From Pyrus communis (Eukaryota; Streptophyta; Magnoliopsida; Rosales; Rosaceae): a stretch of 64,000 nt of DNA. Each line of letters begins with the position of its first letter. Position 1 is the stretch's first letter. Of the stretch, positions 27,801-39,822 are shown one piece after another. The DNA lies in contig NC_084806.1 in assembly GCF_963583255.1 (NCBI RefSeq), forward strand, positions 16,534,317-16,598,316, given 5' to 3'. Both the position numbers and the translations under genes were made by a program. The notes under the pieces were generated by a model. That model saw only the letters and a list, made by a program, of their open reading frames with translations, was not told the DNA's origin and searched no databases.

Positions 27801-28340
27801 CGTGCTTTTGCCAAGCTGCAAGAAATTCTATCCCTCTCTACCTCTCAGGTCATTCAGTGCAAGGGCCTTGACTCTGTAGGGGAGTGCCTAAACGACCTTG
27901 CACACGGCAGTTTCTTCAGCACTGAAAATGTCGTCTATTTGTTTGATCTTCTAGAGCGGACCCGACAACATTTTAGCACTTTTAAACAAGCTCTCCGGAC
28001 CGAGGACAACCTAAAGACGGCAAAGATTGCCCATGAAGCCAACCGGTCGGAAGTGGAGGCTATAAAAGCGAAGAAGGCACAGCTGACCGATTTTGACCAC
28101 CAAATCTTTGAGCTTCAACGTCAAATTACCGAGCTTCAACAACAAAGGTTGGATGTTGCTTCAGAGCTCGAGAGGGAATTCTAGATGAGTAAGGCTCGAC
28201 TGACAAATTTCGCGGCTAGCATAAAGCAGATCTAGCAGCTTCAACTTAACAAGAAGACGATGCAGGCCGAGATCATACTAAGCGAAGTAAGGTGGCTGAA
28301 GTTAAAAGTCGCTCTTGAAACCTTTCTCCCCTCGACCCCT
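24863..28340 (+). pseudogene. Decayed plant-mobile-domain (PMD, aminotransferase-like) antisense gene of the gypsy element
   Basis: An ATG at 24990 follows a short leader and opens a protein that frameshifts near 25370 into a second frame running to 25866. The two parts together show PMD-like features: WAAWVVCMENFF and GIYDAI blocks, then a FPFGPLGLTILDV block (the usual TLEDV position), then HEAFIFYWYKKFI and LAETTINKI. In-frame stops at 25864-25866 and 25870-25872 sit where Gln and Trp would fit, and another is at 26047-26049. Downstream pieces are a basic, disordered segment (26608-27050) and a coiled coil (27693-28184, heptad-like ELQRQITELQQQ). Introns may separate these pieces (AG/GT-like borders occur), so the original gene structure is uncertain. 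PMD proteins occur in plant gypsy and MuDR elements and in host MAIN/MAIL proteins. This copy is not functional. Confidence 0.65.
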
Positions 28341-28458
28341 TATAATTTTAGGAACCCTTTATAAATGTACTTGTAGGTCCTTTTACAAATTCAATAAAAT
28401 GATCTTTATTCTCTCATCTCCCATGTGACTAGATATTATTTCTTTAAAAATTTCCCAT

Positions 28459-28765
28459 TGATTGGTAGTTTGTGAATTAAGCCAGTTCGATCTTTGAGAT
28501 GGTAAGCCCCATTGCTGAGGACTTTATGGACTATGAACGACCCCCCCTCAAATTCGGCGACCACTTGTCGAATCTGGGGTCTTTAGTTCCCATAGGCAAC
28601 ATAGTTTGCCAAACCAACTCTCCTTCGCCGAATGTCTTTTATCTGGCTTGACTGTATTCGGCACTGAACAACCTACTTTGTTCGATTACTCACAACGAGT
28701 TTATACTTAGTTCGACCGGTAACATATCGTCGTGTCCATAGGTTAACACGTATGGAGTCGTTCCG
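28459..28765 (-). pseudogene. Ty3/gypsy integrase C-terminal remnant
   Basis: On the minus strand from 28765 the frame reads TTPYVLTYGHD, then LPVELSINSL, then after stops GEGELVWQTMLP and DKWSPNLRG. This is the conserved tail of plant gypsy integrases (PY-L-YGHDAVLP, GDLVWK-LP, GKWSPNWEGP). It contains two in-frame stops and at least one frameshift. Everything from gag to the integrase core is missing upstream. It fixes the element's orientation as minus. Confidence 0.75.
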
Positions 28766-28892
28766 ATGGTTACTTATGCTAAATCTTGTCCAGGGCCCTG
28801 TACTGGCAGGTCGGTCGTTAACTTTCCCATGACTGTTTTCTTTTTTACGGACCGTGTCTCAATGGTCATGAACTCCGAAGGTTTAGCACTGT

Positions 28893-28913
28893 GTCCTATT
28901 GGGCGTGCCAAAA
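28893..28913 (-). promoter_or_regulatory. Primer-binding-site region of the minus-strand gypsy element
   Basis: Immediately inside the 5' LTR the minus strand reads TTTTGGCACGCCCAATAGG. The plus-strand gypsy element at 54586 has the nearly identical TTGGCACGCCCAGTGGGAC at the same place, which supports both LTR boundaries. The primer tRNA was not identified. Confidence 0.6.
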
Positions 28914-30054
28914 TATTGACCCCAAAAATTACAAAGTCTACATGGCGTGTAAGCCAAGTAACTAATGAGCTGACTACGTCATTCGGTTGATGCGGGACGT
29001 GCCAATTCGTCGACCAAGCTTGGCCGAGAAGTAAAATTTGTTGATGTTGCGTTGAACGTATTGCTGACTTCTTGATCTTGAGATTGCGGCCAAGGAAGGA
29101 ACAAGTCTCGGCCTTCAAGTTCTCGAGCCTGAAGACAAGGCTGCTAGTTCTGCGAAGTTCACGAATCATCGGCATTGGATTCGGTCACAGTGATTATATT
29201 CGCAAGAGTATAAGTATGTCGAATCGACACCAGATTTTATGGACACAAGTACTCAAATGAGATGTATGTCTTGATGGTAAATGTGGTTCGGCCGTCAGAA
29301 TGCCAAACTCGGAAACTCACTTGTGAGTATCCAATCATAAAATCACTCGGCGTTCAATGCACCAAATGTCGTAACTCGTAACACCTTACCTTGCCGAGAA
29401 GGCTAATAAGATGACCTCTACCAATAAGGATTCGAAAACCTTTCTCGACCAAGACTTAGATAGGTAACCAGTCGGCCTAGACACAGTGATGTTTATCCAA
29501 ATTGAAGGTGCTCCTCGGTCGGCTGATTCTACATCAACAATGTTGTTTATCCAACCTAAAGATGTTCGCCGGTTGCCTTCACAGTGCTATTTATCCAAAC
29601 TGAAGATGTGTTGGCGAAAAAAAAATAAAAAAAATCTCAAAATGTTTGAGAGGTTTATGCAGGGCAATTGTGTATTGAATTGGAGGGGGCTTGAATGATG
29701 CACTCTGCTATCTATTTATAGCAACAAACCCTCCTTACGATCAAGTTGAAACCACACTCGGATTAGGACTCCTTATTCTGATCTGACTCTATCTCGACCA
29801 ATCCTACTCTTATTAGGACTTTGAACTCACCCCCCCCCCTGTTCAGGCCGTATTCATTGCCGATCGAGAATCCATATTGCATTAGGACCCCTTATCGTAC
29901 TAGGACTTCGACCCATCACTCCTTCTTGCAACAGGACTCGACCACCTTCACTGAACGACCTAGGACCGCCAGGCAACCCATACTATACTTGGAAAAGCCT
30001 TGGGCCGAACATAAATCTACGCTCGGCCCAATAATATTATTTTGGGCCCAAACA
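28914..30054 (-). repeat. 5' LTR (1141 bp) of the minus-strand gypsy element
   Basis: It begins TGTTTGGGCCC on the minus strand and ends TCAATA. A TATA box (TATAAATAG, complement of 29712-29720) is followed by a plausible transcription start. Near its start a near-palindromic GGGCCC/TAATATTA/GGGCC stretch lies at 30025-30049. It shares its last 443 bp with 24420-24862. Confidence 0.75.
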
Positions 30055-30141
30055 CTTACATACATTTTGAATTATATCTAATCATTGATGAAGTTTTCTT
30101 TATTTCTAAACGAAATCTAACACTTATACACTATTGTCATT

Positions 30142-30442
30142 TACTACTACAATCTAGTGATATTCTTCTTGAAAGTAAGAGGTTTTAGATTCAGTAATTC
30201 GCCAAAAACGAATTAGAATCACATTATTATGGCTAGCCCAGTGTGAGGCTTTGCTCACTAAAAAAAACCACTTAGTACTAAAGTCAAGTGGTATTCTTTT
30301 TCACTTGTAAGTAAGATGTCTTAGATTCAATTGTCGTGCAAAGGCGAATATGAACCACATTATTGCTAGCTCGTTGTAAGACTAAGCCTATCTCTTCATG
30401 TTAGTGTAGATAATATCATTTGTTTAACGAGAAAAAAAAACA
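30142..30442 (+). mobile_element. Two adjacent SINE-like copies
   Basis: Copy A (30142-30270) and copy B (30271-30442) are related head to tail. Each has a tRNA-like 5' part with degenerate box B (TTAGATTCAATTGTCG), a body reading GAACCACATTATTGCTAGC, and an A-rich end. The same family occurs at 30854-31008 and 34843-34993 (minus) and 40363-40555 (plus). The A-tail and box B suggest a tRNA-derived SINE; the source tRNA was not determined. Confidence 0.6.
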
Positions 30443-30853
30443 ACCTTATACACTATCAAGCAAACTTTATTATTCCAAGTAGATCATCGCTCTCCTTTTA
30501 GCAGGCTCATAGTAATATTGCAAGGCAGCTGGGAATGATGAAACATATCCACACACGTATGCAAGCACACACAACACAGGACACCGAAACCCATTTTCTC
30601 GTATATCAACAGTAATAATTTAGAGGAGGCCAGCATCACCATTTTGGAATGATCGATGCTTCTACTTATTCCAAGGCCCTAATATCATATTTCAAGAACT
30701 AAAACGTACTCATCATCTTAATCTCATATTTTCTAAAGTGTACACTTTCATAAAAGCAAGGTTGCATGCACGTGTGGTACCTCTTTTCCCTCCATATGAT
30801 ATTTAATTTCTTGTTTGCTGTAAAATTCATAATATTTTCCAAGTATTTACTAT

Positions 30854-31008
30854 TTTTTTTTTTTGAACAAATGATATTATTTACATTAAGAAAGAGGAGG
30901 TAGACTAGCAATAATGTGCTTCAAACACGCCTTTGGTGATAATCGAACTTAAGACCTCTCACTTACAAGTGAAAATAAATACCACTAGATCATAATACTA
31001 AGTGACAA
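30854..31008 (-). mobile_element. SINE-like copy
   Basis: Same family as 30271-30442 in reverse orientation. A T-run at the left end (30852-30864) is the A-tail, then come GCAATAATGTG and AAGACCTCTCACTTAC. Box B appears as GATAATCGAACTTAAG on the plus strand. Confidence 0.6.
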
Positions 31009-31439
31009 GTATTTAATCATTAACCGTTTGTTACAAGGAAACACTAGGATGATATTTCTGTTGTGGAAAATCATTAGGTGTACATGTCTTTTATTTATTC
31101 TGAGCCGACAGATCTCAAAATATTCTGTTTGATTTATTTTTTAAACTCAAAATTCTGAAATTTAAAAAACCTATAGAAATATTGGATAAAAATTGGAATG
31201 TATTTGAATATTTAGAATTCAATATGAAAATGTCAAAGCTCACTACATACACTTAATTATAAGCTTATTGATTTTAAATATGTTTTAGTTATTATTTATA
31301 TATCATTCAATATGCTTATATATGATTTTTTTTTTTTTTTTTTTTTTGGGGAACAATTACACATACATTCATACTATAAAACTATATTTTAAAAAAGAGA
31401 CTAAGTTTTTTTATTTATTTTAGAGAGAACTTATCCATG

Positions 31440-32385
31440 TGATATGACACACTCAGACCGAGATCAAGGCGTGCTGGCCGTCGCGTGGAAGTGACGTAAC
31501 CATGTGCACAGTGCGGAAGCTAATAAATAATAATAAAATTATGAATAAATAAAAACCAGCTATACACAAAGGAACATGTGCAAGCGAAAGTGTGAGAAAC
31601 AAAGTTCAGAACACGGAACACCTAGTGCAGTCCGGGAGAAACAACACTAAATAAACACACCCAAAGGTGGTCTTACACTGGTGATAATCTGTCAGATAAG
31701 CCGGGAAAATCCTCTGGGGAGCCACCAAAAGCGCTAGCCAAACTAAAACCTGGAGGGCGCAAAACAGAAAACGTGAGTGGGAAAAAACAAAGCTTTTCAA
31801 AAACCATTTCATAAACAAAGTTCTAACCCCTCGCCGTAAAACCTGTATACTTCCCAGAAAATATAATATATACATGTATATAAATCATGCTTAGTAATAT
31901 GCCATGCCAAATGCCTCGAAATAAAATGCAAGTACTTAGGTATGTCAAATAATGTCATGTAATTTGTCAGCCGAAGTCACCTAACGTGACCTGTACGGCT
32001 GAATCTAGAGCCCTAATCTCCAACTCACTAAATACACCTGCACACGAGTCGGAACCATCGAAAGTGGTATGTATGAAAGGACTGGGTGTATAATAAGTAC
32101 GCTCAAGTGCGACGATCATGTGAAGACTGGGCGAATAATCTCGGGTCACCTACGAGTCGGAACCACCTAAAGTGGTCTGTACGACAGGACTGTGCACCTA
32201 ACTTGGATCCAAGATGAGCGTGTGGTTCGGGAGGTGAACATCACGTGAAGGACTGTGCCCAACTCTGGGCGGGAGCACTAACACCAAGGGTGCAGGTTAT
32301 GAGCTCTCTATGCATCTCAAATCACTACTGAACATAAACATAAACCATAACTTACCTGACACTTACCTGTGCATCCGCAGCACCA

Positions 32386-32421
<36 letters not shown>

Positions 32422-33579
32422 ACTAATAATGCATGGCATATTAACGTATAAACGTTTCATTTCACTTTCTGGGAAAAACACAAGTATATAGGTATATACG
32501 GAAAACCAAAAGCCCACTCACTGGTATGTAGAAGGGTCGTAACCCCCTTGCCTTGAGTGACCGCGCTCGTCCTCGGGATAAGTCTCACCTATATGCGAAA
32601 CAACAAAAAAAAACGTAAATTTTAAAGCACATAACCAACAATACGAAATAACTTGTCATACAATGCTCAAATGGGGTATATGAATACACCAACGTGATCT
32701 ACTCAACCTCACGAACATCCCCATATTTTTAAAATAATTTTTCAACGCCACACGCTCCCCTACGCGCCGGCCAAGGCACGGCCACACGCTGACGGCGTCA
32801 GTTAACACCGTCAGGAATATTCCGTTAAATCTAACTGATGTCGTTAATGCCGCTAGGAATATTCCGTCCAAATTGATGGAATATTCCGTCATTTTCTCCG
32901 GCCAAACTCCAGCGCCATCGCTGGCGCCGGAAAACCGGGAAAAATTCAAAACTTCGTATCTCACTCGTTTTTCAACCAAATTTCACAAAATTGGTACCAA
33001 AATGAAGCTTACAACAAGAGGAACAAATCCATACCACTTTCAAGCACTAAAACCCACGGAATCTCGCCGGGAAAACACCACCAACTCCGGCCAAACCTGC
33101 AACTCACGATCCCGACGTCCAAAACCTTCAAACGATCCACCCCAAGCCTCCTAAGGACCTCACCAAGCTTCCTACAAGCTTGAAATTCCCAAAAACACAA
33201 AAATTAACGTGTGCATGAACAGTGACCAAATCGGGGGATCCTGATTTCGACGTGAAAACGAAGGTATCCTTACCTGAAATGGGTATGGTTGAACTCCTAA
33301 GGACCTCACGAGCACAACTGTGTAACTTGTTTCCTCGATCTGTGAAGGTTTCAAGGGTTTGTGGTGTTGTCCGTACAAAATGATAGGAAAAGGAGAGAGA
33401 GAGAAAGGGGGCTCGGGACAGATAGGGAGAACAGGAGAGAGGGATGGGGATGATGATGGATGTGTGGCTAGGATGCAACCAACCAATAACCCAAAACAAC
33501 CACACAAACAACAATTATCCATTAGGGGCAAAACCGTCATTTCAACCCTACAATACCAAAAGTCCGGGACAGGCTATCA
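31440..33579 (-). mobile_element. Solo LTR-like element, 2.14 kb, no coding capacity
   Basis: Termini are TGATA at the left and TATCA at the right, an inverted pair of the TG...CA type, flanked on both sides by CATG (31436-31439 and 33580-33583). Read on the minus strand it starts TGATAGCCTGTCCCGG. The interior has partly repeated modules (ACGAGTCGGAACCA at 32032-32054 and again near 32150), an (AT)n run at 32389-32418 and repeated GGAATATTCCGT motifs at 32814-32891, but no conserved ORF. The target duplication is 4 bp rather than the usual 5, so boundaries are provisional. The text resembles high-copy non-coding LTRs I associate with apple and pear genomes. Confidence 0.5.
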
Positions 33580-33654
33580 CATGATAAGTGATGTCATGGT
33601 TGTTTTTTAACTTACTTTTTCCTTTACATTTTAACTCTCTGTAATAAAAAGATG

Positions 33655-33935
33655 AGTCGCTATCTTCTCATTTGTACTATGTATTTCTCTCTCCTCATTC
33701 TTATATGTCATTTTTTTTCTCTACCGTCCTCCTTCCTATCCGTGTCTCTCTCTTTTTCTCTCCCTTCCTCCTTCGTCATTTCTCTATCTCATCCTCTCTC
33801 TCCTCCTTCTTCCTACCACACTCTCTCTCCTTCCTCCTCCTCATTCTTGGTCATTCTCTCTCTCTCCAATTTCTTTTCCATACTTCTCTCTCTCCTCTTC
33901 CTCTTCTTCTACATATTGTTTCCTAGATTTATGAG
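33655..33935 (+). repeat. CT-rich low-complexity tract
   Basis: About 280 bp of TCTCTC/TTCCTC polypyrimidine sequence. Long Ser/Leu-rich open frames here are by-products of composition. Confidence 0.8.
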
Positions 33936-34035
33936 CCTTTTTTTCTCTAAGAACGATTAGAATATTAGATCTTAGATTTTTTGTTTTAGTATATTTTTTA
34001 AGTATTTGATTTTGAGGTTTCGAATGATTTGGATG

Positions 34036-34315
34036 CATGAATTTTGAAATTGATCATGCAGAAATGCTAGAATTTGAAACTAGTCATGTAAAAGTCCTAC
34101 AAATTTTGAAACTGATCTTACAGAGTGCTGGAATTTTGAAATTCATCTTGTAGAAATGATGAAATTTTGAGATTGATTTTGCAAAAAGTGCTGAAGTTTT
34201 CAAACTGATCTTGCAAAAGTACAAAATTTTTGAAGTTGATCTTCGAAAAATGCATGAATTATGAAATTGATCTTGCAGAAATTAATGAATTGTAAAACAA
34301 GTCTTGTATAAGTGG
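34036..34315 (+). repeat. Degenerate minisatellite, period about 36-38 bp, about seven or eight units
   Basis: The phrase TTTTGAAATTGATCTTGCAGAAATG returns with changes every 36-38 bp (examples near 34043, 34095, 34135, 34168, 34199, 34232, 34262). Units differ by 15-30%, so the array is old. Confidence 0.75.
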
Positions 34316-36539
34316 ATAAATTAACTTTTACAGATCTAAAATAATTTTGAAGTTTTTATAGATGATGTCTGTTTGTAGTTTTGGCTTGGTTAAATTACAC
34401 GTCTATTAGGGCATGACTAGCAATTTAAAATTTTAGTTTGCTTGTTTTTTGGGTTAGGTTTGTCAGGGTTGTCTCTCCTTGAAATGATTCGAAACTAGTG
34501 ATGTTCTATGAAATGTGTTCTGTATTTTTGTCTCAATATGTAAAGCTCTTTGTTTTGTTTTTTGTTTTTTTTTTTTTTCCCTTCTCTTTTTACAATTACA
34601 ACTCCTTTAATATTACAAGAAAAAAATTGAGAACTAAAAATTTAATATGTAGAGAGAGTCTTGGAGATGGGATACTTTTGATCTTAGTATCGATGAAATA
34701 ATACAACTCCCATATTTTTGAAAATTTCGGAAATAATCTGATTCTGGAAAAGCCAAATTGGCATGAATTTTTAATATTCTAAAATACTGATTGTGAAATT
34801 GAAATTAATATGCATTTTTGAAACATTTTTTTAGTGAATTGTTTTTAAAGAAACGATATTATCTACACTAAGAGGGTAGAGGAGTTGGTTAAATATCTTA
34901 ATAGGCTAGTAATAATATGGCTCAAATTCGCCTTTGACAAAAATCGAACCTAAGACCTCTCACTTACGAATGAAGAGAAATACCATTAGACCGTTTTTTC
35001 TCCTATTCAGTTTTTTTTTCCAAAACGGATAATGCAGTATACTGAAACTACTCAAATTAAACCGTGAAGTTACCGGTGTATTTTTAGTGCAATGATAACG
35101 AAGTTGCAAAAATATAATATGCATGATTTTTTTAATAAAACATACGATATTCATTAAGCATAAAAAAGAAATTGTAATCTTTTCAAAGCTGAGCTTTTCG
35201 GTTTGCTCCCCTATGTGGTCAGCCTTCTTACCAATCTGCTCCCTTTCTCTTGATGGAATATAAACCTGACCTCCAGCTTAGCTTCGTTCTTCACTGGCGC
35301 TTGCCAGATGTATAACTCATCCCGCTCCAAAGGTCGATCACAAACTATAGAAGTGAACCTGTGAAAAAAAAAAATCTTACCGGAGTTTTCAACCCAAAAT
35401 CAAAGAAAAAAGAGATAACCATAACAAAAACTACAAAGAGATAATTTGCATGATATATACACCCACTGATTTTCCAAAACAACTTGAGAAGACTGACTAT
35501 AAGATGGATATAATTTTTTTCTCTAACTATATATATATATGAACCTAAAACTTGACTTACTTTGATGTTAATTATGCCAATGTATACTCAAACAGCTTGA
35601 GAAAACTGACTATATATGTTATTGGGAATCTCTTGTCAGTTTGACATGTTAGGCTATATTATAAATTTTGGTTACTAAATTAGGTTAAACCTTTAGAATT
35701 AATGTTTAGCCAGATCGACAATCTGAAAACTCAAGATATCAAAAATGAAAATAAAAAGAGAACAAACCCAGTTAATAGTCTTAAGCATAATGTGAATGTG
35801 CATATATTAATTAGCTTTCATAAAGGTCTATTGAGTTAATTGATGTTGATGAGAATGATAAGGTTCCCTATATAAATATCTCATATTTGATATAAGGATA
35901 TCTATTTTAAGGAGAGTGGGATATTCTATATTAAAGAGAGAAGAGATTGAGGCAAGCCACAAAATTAGTCAATCACTAACTATATAGATATAGAACTCAG
36001 CATAAATATTAATAATTCATTGAGTTTAACTTTAAACTTCTCACTTCCAAACCGTAAAATTAGTTGGTACCATTTTATCTCGTACTAAAAACTAGTTTCA
36101 AAGCAAGAATAAGGCATAGATGCATGTCGTGATTTCAAATTCCATTAGGTTTTGTGAGGCCTCCCCAGGTGCAAATGTGAATCTAGGACCCAAAATCACC
36201 TACTCCACGTGGTCGCACCATGCATGCATGTCCTCGTCAGCTTTGTCTCGATGAGAACGTATACGTTCGTTGAACTAGAGATATCCACGATCGATTCGTG
36301 TAAATTATATCTCTATTCAATTTCAAGTGGCTCTTGAGCCTTAATCACTTTCCTAGTTCTACTCCCGTTTCTTAATTCTTTCCCCTTTCTTAGTTCTACT
36401 CCTGTATATTTTTTCAGTTTTCGATCATAAAAGAAATTAGTTAAAAAGGAATTAACCAACACAAAAACACCAAACTAATTAAGGAAAAGTAAATTGTTTA
36501 CACACAAAAAAACACAAATTTCTAGCGATTTGGTCAAAC
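34316..36539. other. Intergenic, with one SINE-like copy
   Basis: AT-rich sequence with no gene seen. It contains the minus-strand SINE-like copy at 34843-34993, and a phrase CTTGAGAAGACTGACTATA (35481) echoed near 35594. Confidence 0.45.
34843..34993 (-). mobile_element. SINE-like copy
   Basis: Fourth member of the family described at 30271-30442. The plus strand shows AACGATATTATCTACACTAAG at one end and AATCGAACCTAAGACCTC (box B complement) near the other. Confidence 0.6.
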
Positions 36540-38650
36540 ATGCCTAAGTCTAGTACTCCGGTGATTACCTGAGATATTGCACGATTTTTCAATAACCCTT
36601 TGATTATGGGACAAACTCCTCTACTTTCAAACCCTAGATCTCAGTATCTCTCACTCGCTCGCACCTCTCATAAGTATCTCCCTTTAGTTTTTGTGATTTT
36701 TACATCTTTACCACAAAACTAATATTTCACAGCGAGTTAAGAATTAACGAGATTTATTTTTTGTGATATTTATTTTTTGTGATTTCTAGATGTTTTCGTT
36801 TCCTATGCACTACAAACATGGAAGACCTTGAGCTCCAAATATTAGGCTACGTTTTTTGTGATTTATAGTGTATAGGATACGAAAATATAGCTTATTATTT
36901 GGAGCTCAGGGGTGTTTGGGCATAAATAAAATAAGGCTTGATATGGAGCCTATCCATTTTTATTTACACAAAAGTCTCATGACTTCGACCGACCAACTTT
37001 GAAGTCCAAACCAGGGCTTGGACACCAACTCACTTCACTCTAACCTGCCTGAGGCCTCAGACTGAAATCCCTTCGAGCTGCATTTGCCACGGACATGATC
37101 AGGGTCCAAGAATATGTCTCCTTGAATGCCTATGCACGTGTCATCCGATGACGTTACTACCGCAGTCGTATGAATTGCCACAAGACATAGCTAAAGACCA
37201 CCTACCAGGAATTACAGTCACTATTAGCGCCAAATGACCAACCTACCTCTGCTCTAGCTTACCAGTATGATCGAGGTTGCTCATTCGCCATTGCCTATAG
37301 ATAGAGCTAGAGGCCCTCAAGCCCAAGACCTTCGTCAAATTCAATCTCTACGATTAAAAAAACCTTCAGTGGTTCTTCAATCAACCCAACTATTTTTTAG
37401 CACAAACCCAATTGCTCTTCAGCTAACCTTTCTTAGCTCCTCAACTACAATCTCAAAGCTTTTCTTCTTCAAAAAAAAAAAACCGTTGTCTACGATGCTA
37501 AGATCTAAAACTTTGAGAGCTCTACCACTCTATTGTATGATTCGAGTGATGTGCAATTCCAACCACCAAATTTCCTTTATGAGGCCCATGTTTTGTAGTA
37601 AGTGTAATCTGACACCAGTGATCTCGGTGGACTCCTCTAGCATATTGCACTCATGGTCTGGATCTTGCTAGAAATTTACTGCTTTTTATACATTTCCAGT
37701 TAATCCGCATTGAGGGTACACTTTCTGCTTGGTTACTTTGTTCTCAAAATTGGTTATGCTTGGTTTATCCGCATTGGGGGGTCACTTCCTGCTTATTACT
37801 TATTGTAGGCTTTGGCCAAACTTTGTCGCTCTATCCCTAGTTTTCAACAAAATATGAACAAGAGATTTGAGAACCTTTATGAACTGATTTTGAAATGTTG
37901 ATGGATGTTTGTGTGATTCCTTTTGGGACTTCCATCAAGATTGATCATGATTTCATAACGTATGGTTATACGATTTATATTTCTACTGAGATCAATGGAC
38001 TTGTTTTATTACTATCACATACATTGAATTATTATCACTCACACGAGCTTCGCAACTTATTCGGGTTTTTCTTTGCCCGGTGCACCATTCCCATGGTATA
38101 TGGGACGATTATGCAGGTGATAGAGCCAAGTAGATATGAGGAATTAGTGGGGTAGCTGTATGAGGCCAGAGAGCTTGGAGCAATTAGGTTACCCTTATAC
38201 CTTTCCTTGTATTATTTTTGGTTTATCTATATTCTAGTGAGGGTTTATGTGTATTTTGATGTACAAACCTTGTGTTTATATTTGAGGGAGAGACTCCACT
38301 AGCATAACTTATTTGAGTTTGGTTTCAGTATTTCTTGTATGTATTTACTTGCACCCCCTACATTCTAGTGTCACATGTCGATCTTGGACATATTTGGGGA
38401 TTAGGGTGTGGCACAAACACCATCTATTGGAAGCCTCCAATAATGACATGTCTATTCTCTCTTTTTCTGGAGCCATCTTGTGGCACCGAGACCAAAAACA
38501 ACATTCGGAGCAAATACTTGTTGAACACAATTCAGACCCCATCGGAGTTTTGACACCAACATCTTGCTTAATTTTTTCTTTACATTTATGTATCGAAAAT
38601 ATGCCAGACCTCTAAATACTTCCTCACTACACTTATATGCACTATATTAA
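36540..38650. other. Unclassified repeat-like region, possibly a decayed LTR retrotransposon
   Basis: No gene recognised. The base composition of 36960-37660 is less AT-rich than its surroundings, and a weak TATA-like CCTATAGATAGAG occurs at 37297. Two diverged copies of a phrase around AATCCGCATTGAGGGT lie near 37702 and 37767. An imperfect inverted repeat lies at 36830-36908. Terminal repeats or target duplications were not found. Confidence 0.3.
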
Positions 38651-39822
38651 AAAGGATAGTCATTAGCAAGGCTCTCTTACAGTTGTGTAGAAAGCAACAT
38701 CTCAAGTGATGTAAAACTCTTAACAGACGCCATATATAAACCTTACAAACTTGGGATCGCACACGAAGATGTCAGGATCAACAATGAAATCCTTAACCCA
38801 CTTGCTGTGGCGCTAACAATTAGTAATTGAATTGCCTTTGATACTATTTGTAACAATACATGCGTGCGTGCTAAAATATTCTAAACCCCTACCCATCACG
38901 CACATCATGTTGTAAGATCTTGCAATAGTACCTATGTAACTTTTATCTTTTCATCATTAGAATTAAGAAATTCAGAATGAGCCTTAATTCAAATAACCAT
39001 ATTAGATATATGTCAACAATCTGTGATATTATATATGCTAATAATAAATGCGAATAAATATATTACAGAGAATAAACAAAATGAAATAATATTTAAGCAG
39101 ATAAACAGAAGATCGAGGCTTGTGTACCGCAATGTCCTTGAAACAAAAATTTCGTCCCTGCTCAGTGCTTGTAGTTCTACGGATGTCTGCTTCATCAGGA
39201 TTCAACGATCTAAGTTAGAATTCCAGTATCGGAAAACTAGATTTCTGGCGAATTTCTGTGATACTCTCAGTATGCTTGGTATGTAGGGATTGATGATTTT
39301 CAGTTAATTGAATGATATGCAGTTGCATGTATTTGTAGTGAGCATGTCTGTTCGCAACAGACATGTTCTTGGGAGGTGACTGTTCAATGCAAAGGGTGTG
39401 TTGCTCCGTTTGTTTCTTAGATATTTTCATACGCTCTCAGACTTCATATGAAAAAAATGAGCCTGTAAATATAAAAAATAATTTAATTTAATTCGAAATT
39501 AATTAAAAAATTTAATCATTAGAGCCCCAAGGCCCAAGGTCCATTTTTTGATAATTATTTATATATTAATTTTGAATATATAATTAATTATATGTTAATT
39601 ATCAATTAATTAATACACTCCAAAATCCAAACTTAAGGGTGAACTTAATTTCATTCTCCACGGTCTATCACTCCAATCACTATCTATAAGATACAAAGTC
39701 TTATAAAATGAGAAAATCCTTTGGTAATGACCAATATGCGATAATGAAATTTTTACTCAAAATTTCCAACAAACCAAACACTGTTGCATTATACAGTAAC
39801 GCTTAGTACAGCTAGTAATCCT

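Larger units (their letters stand above)
24420..30054 (-). mobile_element. Old, internally deleted Ty3/gypsy (Tat-like) LTR retrotransposon
   Basis: The element reads right to left. It is bounded by the 5-bp target duplication CTTAC (24415-24419 and 30055-30059). On the minus strand it starts TGTTTGGGCCC. Order on the minus strand: full LTR (30054-28914), primer-binding region, a stump of gag, an integrase C-terminal remnant, a long region whose opposite strand holds a PMD gene, then a truncated LTR (24862-24420). Most of gag-pol is deleted. An antisense ORF between pol and the 3' LTR is typical of the Tat lineage (known from Retand, Grande and Ogre relatives). By eye the two LTR copies differ at about 20 sites in the first 120 bp, mostly transitions, so the insertion is old. 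Confidence 0.75.

Noticed and set aside
28774..29175. Minus-strand ORF of 133 aa as a separate gene
   Set aside because: It spans the LTR end, primer-binding region and gag stump; an accidental frame through element sequence.
30271..30442. tRNA gene suggested by the box B-like motif
   Set aside because: No complete cloverleaf, and an A-tail plus repeated copies indicate a SINE-like repeat.
33652..33960. Ser/Leu/Phe-rich ORFs on the plus strand
   Set aside because: Composition artefact of a CT-rich tract.
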